Source: an uncultured Collinsella sp.
GTDB lineage: Bacteria; Actinomycetota; Coriobacteriia; Coriobacteriales; Coriobacteriaceae
Length of the DNA: 8,886 bases
Direction of reading: 5' to 3'
NCBI GenBank assembly: GCA_900550595.1
Contig: URTB01000044.1
Location: 1-8,886, forward strand
This document shows positions 6,160 to 8,886 of the stretch, one piece after another. The notes below the pieces were generated by a model. The model made no database searches, was not told the DNA's origin, and was given only the letters and a program-made list of their open reading frames with translations. Position 1 is the stretch's first letter; each line of letters begins with the position of its first letter. The translations under genes and the position numbers were made by a program.

Positions 6160-7722
6160 CTACTTGCCGTCGTCGTCCTCGGCTTCTTCTCTTGCATAGA
6201 GCTCCAACATGCGGCGGCGGTATTCGCGCACGGCGAGCTTGGCGCGCTCCAGGCGGCGACGCTCGCGCGGGGTCAGCTCGGACGGGTCGACCTCATCACC
6301 ATAGGTCTTATCGGCAAGAAGATGCGCCGCGTCCACGATGCGGGCATCGATGTGGCCGCTCGCCGCCTCGGCGGAAAGACGCTCGGCAATCGTATCGAGC
6401 GTAGGCAGGCCCTCGAATACGCGACCATGACCATGCGAGGTCAGTAGCTCGTGCTCGCGTGCGAGCAGGCTCGCCAAATCATGATGGGCACGCAGGATGT
6501 CGAGCGCATCGGATGGATGCTCGGCGACTTCTGCCACGGCGGCGACCGGCGCGGCGTCGACCACGCGGTAGAAGAGCTGCGCGAGCAATGGCATCAAGAA
6601 CACCGTGATGGCACCGGCGGCAACCATGACCGACGCAATATCTTGCGACAGCGCGCCCGCGTTGACGGCCACGCTCGTTACGGCAACGATGATCGGCAGC
6701 GCCGTGGTGCAGTAGAGCGCCACGGTAATGCGGCCATACGCCGACACATCGCGCGTCACGGGACAAATGCTCATAGAGATGAGAATGGGCACGGCACGAA
6801 TGATCAGCAGCGCCAAGATAAAGCCCACGAGCAGCCCGGGGCGCGACACCACGGCCGTCAGGTCGATCTTAGCGCCCGACACGGTAAAGAACACCGGGAT
6901 CAAAAAGCCGTAGGCCAGGCCGTCGAGCTTGGTCTCAAGCGTATGGTTGCCCTCGGGGATGATATAGCGCAGGACAAAGCCGGCGGCAAAAGCGCCCAAT
7001 ACGATATCGAGGCTAAAGATGGCCGAGAAAGCCACGAGCGTGACCAAAATAAGCACTGTCAGGCGTACGAACGTCTGCGACGTGGTATCGGCGCGCTCCT
7101 CGACAAACGCAAAGAAGCGGCTGCCGACGCGTTTGGAGCGGCTGGGGACCACGGCAAGCAGCACGCACACGGCGGCAAATAAGCCCAAGATCAGCAGCGT
7201 CTCGATGCCCGTACGGGCAGACAGCAGTACCGACATGGCGAGCACGGGGCCGAGCTCGCCCCACGTACCATAGGCAAGAATCGAATCACCGACGCGCGTT
7301 CCGGCAAGCAACCGCTCGCGCAAGATGGGCATGAGCGCCCCAAGCGCCGTCGAGGTCAAGGCGAGCGTCACGGCGATACCGTCGAAATGGCTGACCGAGA
7401 ACCACGGGGTAAAGCGCACGGCAAGCCAGGCGATACAAAATGTGACAGCCCACGTGGCCATACCGTAGCGGCCTTCGACGCCCGTGATGTTCTTGGGATC
7501 GATCTCAAAGCCGGCAAGCAGGAACAAAAATGCCAGACCGAGCTCTGACACGAGCGAGACCTCGGCATCTACATGGATGACGCCAAGCATATGGGGTCCC
7601 AGCACCGCGCCGAACACGAGCAAAAAGACCGTTTCGGGAACGGGCTTTCCGGGAATCGCCGAGGCGATGAAGGGGCTTGCAAAGGCCACGAGCGCGATGA
7701 TGGCGAGTGAAACGAATGCCAT
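6160..7722 (-). CDS. CPA2-family monovalent cation:proton antiporter (Na+/H+ or K+/H+ exchanger type)
   Basis: Integral membrane exchanger of 520 residues. About 12 hydrophobic segments fill residues 1-388, with CPA2/Na_H_Exchanger signatures: FLFLLAGFEID (65-75), ALTSTALGALMPIL (121-134), GTWGELGPVLAMS (152-164), GAFAAGFVLRYI (243-254) and FLIPVFFTVSGAKIDL (273-288). The tail, 389-520, is soluble, strongly charged and predicted helical, ending in an acidic stretch EEAEDDDGK; it has no Rossmann GxGxxG motif, so the RCK (TrkA-N) domain of Kef-type K+ channels/exchangers is absent. Ion specificity (Na+ or K+) cannot be told from sequence. The start at 7722 has AGAAAGG 6 bases upstream and gives the usual N-terminal first helix. 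It diverges from purL and converges on the SDR gene across the repeat array. Confidence 0.92.
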   Translation of the reverse strand: MAFVSLAIIALVAFASPFIASAIPGKPVPETVFLLVFGAVLGPHMLGVIHVDAEVSLVSELGLAFLFLLAGFEIDPKNITGVEGRYGMATWAVTFCIAWLAVRFTPWFSVSHFDGIAVTLALTSTALGALMPILRERLLAGTRVGDSILAYGTWGELGPVLAMSVLLSARTGIETLLILGLFAAVCVLLAVVPSRSKRVGSRFFAFVEERADTTSQTFVRLTVLILVTLVAFSAIFSLDIVLGAFAAGFVLRYIIPEGNHTLETKLDGLAYGFLIPVFFTVSGAKIDLTAVVSRPGLLVGFILALLIIRAVPILISMSICPVTRDVSAYGRITVALYCTTALPIIVAVTSVAVNAGALSQDIASVMVAAGAITVFLMPLLAQLFYRVVDAAPVAAVAEVAEHPSDALDILRAHHDLASLLAREHELLTSHGHGRVFEGLPTLDTIAERLSAEAASGHIDARIVDAAHLLADKTYGDEVDPSELTPRERRRLERAKLAVREYRRRMLELYAREEAEDDDGK

Positions 7723-7906
7723 GTGATGCCTTTCTCTTGTTTGCGCATCACTGTAGCACCCTCGCCGTCCTCAACGCGCCGCGAGCTGTCGTATCATAGT
7801 GAGGTTTACAAACATGTGGCTCAAGGCGACCGCAGGGCAGACCCCGCAAACCGACCGCTGCCGCATACCGTACCGTACGCCCAACCGATCAGGAAGGCAG
7901 GAACCA
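7723..7906. promoter_or_regulatory. Divergent antiporter/purL regulatory region
   Basis: This 184-bp gap serves both divergent genes. TATCAT (7792-7797, plus) and TATGAT (7798-7793, minus) overlap as an almost palindromic pair, and each matches the -10 consensus in 5 of 6 bases. -35 matches are poor on both strands (minus: TTGAGC at 7824-7819, but with a 20-bp spacer). Next to the antiporter start, GTGATGC (7751-7745) and GCATCAC (7729-7723) form a 7-bp hairpin whose 15-base loop contains most of the ribosome binding site. Toward purL, AGGAAGG at 7891-7897 and AGGA at 7899-7902 supply the ribosome binding site. I see no purine riboswitch core. Confidence 0.45.
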
Positions 7907-8886
7907 ATGGTCTCTCGTATCTACGTGGAGAAGAAACCCGGGTTCGACGTCGAGGCTCAGCAGCTCAAGGGCGAGCTGACCGAGATTCTCGGCATCAAGG
8001 GCATCGAGGCCCTGAGGATCATCAACCGCTACGACGTCGAGGGCATCGACGAGGAGCTTTTCCGCTCCTGCGTGCCGACCGTCTTTAGCGAGCCCCAGGT
8101 CGATGTGACCTACGACGAGCTCCCCGCAAGCGATGGCGCCGTCTTTGCCGTCGAATTCCTGCCTGGCCAGTTTGACCAGCGCGCCGACTCCGCCAGCGAG
8201 TGCGTGCAGCTCATCAGCCAGGGCGAGCGCCCCGCCGTGCGCTCCGCCAAGGTCTATATGATCTCGGGCGCTCTGGACGAAGCCGCCATCAAGGCCATCA
8301 AGCACTACGTGGTGAACCCCGTCGAGGCGCGCATCGCCTCGCTCGACTTGCCCGAGACGCTGTACATGGAGACCCCCGAGCCCCAGCCCGTCGAAGTGCT
8401 CGACGGCTTCCGCGAGCTCGATGAGGCCGGCCTTGCCGCCTTCATCGCCGATCGCGGTCTTGCTATGGACGAGGCGGACATCGCCTTCTGCCAGCAGTAC
8501 TTCCGCGATGAGGACCGCGACCCCACCATCACCGAGATCCGCGTGATCGACACCTACTGGTCCGACCACTGCCGCCACACCACCTTCGGCACCGTCCTAG
8601 ATGACGTGACGATCGACGACGCCGTGGTGCAGCAGGCCTTCGACCGCTACATGGAGATGCGCCATGAGCTCGGTCGCGACGCCAAGCCCGTCTGCCTCAT
8701 GGACATGGGCACCATCGGCGCCAAGTACCTTAAGAAGACCGGCGTCATGACCGATGTCGACGAGTCCGAGGAGATCAACGCCTGCACTGTCAAGGTGAAG
8801 GTCGATGTCGACGGCGAGGACCAGGACTGGTTGTTCCTGTTTAAGAACGAGACCCACAACCACCCGACCGAGATCGAGCCCTTCGG
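7907..8886 (+). CDS. purL: Phosphoribosylformylglycinamidine synthase, large single-chain type (3' part beyond the window)
   Basis: Catalyses the ATP- and glutamine-dependent conversion of FGAR to FGAM, the fourth step of de novo purine synthesis; cytosolic. The first 326 residues are present and the frame is open to the right edge. The N-terminus SRIYVEKKPGFDVEAQQL (3-20), then NRYDVEGID (40-48) and VFSEPQVDVTYDEL (59-72), are characteristic of the large (about 1,200-residue) form in which the synthase and glutaminase domains are fused, as found in many anaerobic gut bacteria. YWSDHCRHTTF (217-227) and ETHNHPTEIEPF (315-326) are the conserved linker and ATP-site motifs of all PurL proteins. 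The start is set by the purine-rich AGGAAGGCAGGA just upstream. The glutaminase domain and the following genes are outside the window; separate purS/purQ genes would not be expected. Confidence 0.95.
   Translation, partial: MVSRIYVEKKPGFDVEAQQLKGELTEILGIKGIEALRIINRYDVEGIDEELFRSCVPTVFSEPQVDVTYDELPASDGAVFAVEFLPGQFDQRADSASECVQLISQGERPAVRSAKVYMISGALDEAAIKAIKHYVVNPVEARIASLDLPETLYMETPEPQPVEVLDGFRELDEAGLAAFIADRGLAMDEADIAFCQQYFRDEDRDPTITEIRVIDTYWSDHCRHTTFGTVLDDVTIDDAVVQQAFDRYMEMRHELGRDAKPVCLMDMGTIGAKYLKKTGVMTDVDESEEINACTVKVKVDVDGEDQDWLFLFKNETHNHPTEIEPF

Noticed and set aside
6451..7182. Plus-strand open frame of 243 codons opposite the antiporter
   Set aside because: Arg/His/Asp/Gln-rich shadow sequence, no motif and no ribosome binding site; the antiporter on the minus strand explains the region.
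7798..7906. Purine riboswitch or other structured leader of purL
   Set aside because: I found no conserved purine-aptamer loops and no terminator-like hairpin before the start codon.

Overview
The window is GC-rich chromosomal DNA from a bacterium that looks like a member of the Coriobacteriia, most likely Collinsella or a close relative. This rests on the strong G/C third-position bias, the style of the proteins and the large single-chain type of PurL. It is an inference from protein character; no rRNA or other marker gene is present. I see no phage, transposon, CRISPR, toxin or defence gene, and no convincing new multi-gene system. The unusual material lies between the genes.

Layout. Positions 1-2723 (minus strand) hold a branched-chain amino acid ABC uptake cluster in the transcription order livK (binding lipoprotein), livH (permease) and livM (permease, cut by the left edge). 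The ATPases livG and livF would be expected further left. Two hairpins sit in the 139-bp gap between livK and livH. An AT-rich stretch (about 2770-2960) lies upstream of livK and probably holds its promoter. Beyond it, at 2995-3300 on the same strand, is the wreck of a second livK-like gene that has lost its start and two internal blocks.

Positions 3498-4841 (plus) encode homoserine dehydrogenase with an ACT domain, followed by a strong terminator, so it is apparently monocistronic. Positions 5065-5814 (plus) encode a short-chain dehydrogenase/reductase with a near-perfect 18-bp palindrome upstream and a terminator downstream. Between this gene and the convergent antiporter gene lies a 245-bp array of about eight 16-bp half-units in strictly alternating orientation, about 31 bp apart (roughly four degenerate 62-bp tandem units). 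This REP/BIME-like element is the most distinctive structure in the window.

Positions 6160-7722 (minus) encode a CPA2-type monovalent cation/proton antiporter with a charged cytoplasmic tail. A hairpin in its leader encloses most of its ribosome binding site. Diverging from it, purL (FGAM synthase, purine synthesis) starts at 7907 and runs off the right edge.

The genes do not form one pathway. They are separate housekeeping units (amino acid uptake, aspartate-family amino acid synthesis, a redox enzyme, ion homeostasis, purine synthesis), each bounded by its own promoter region or terminator.
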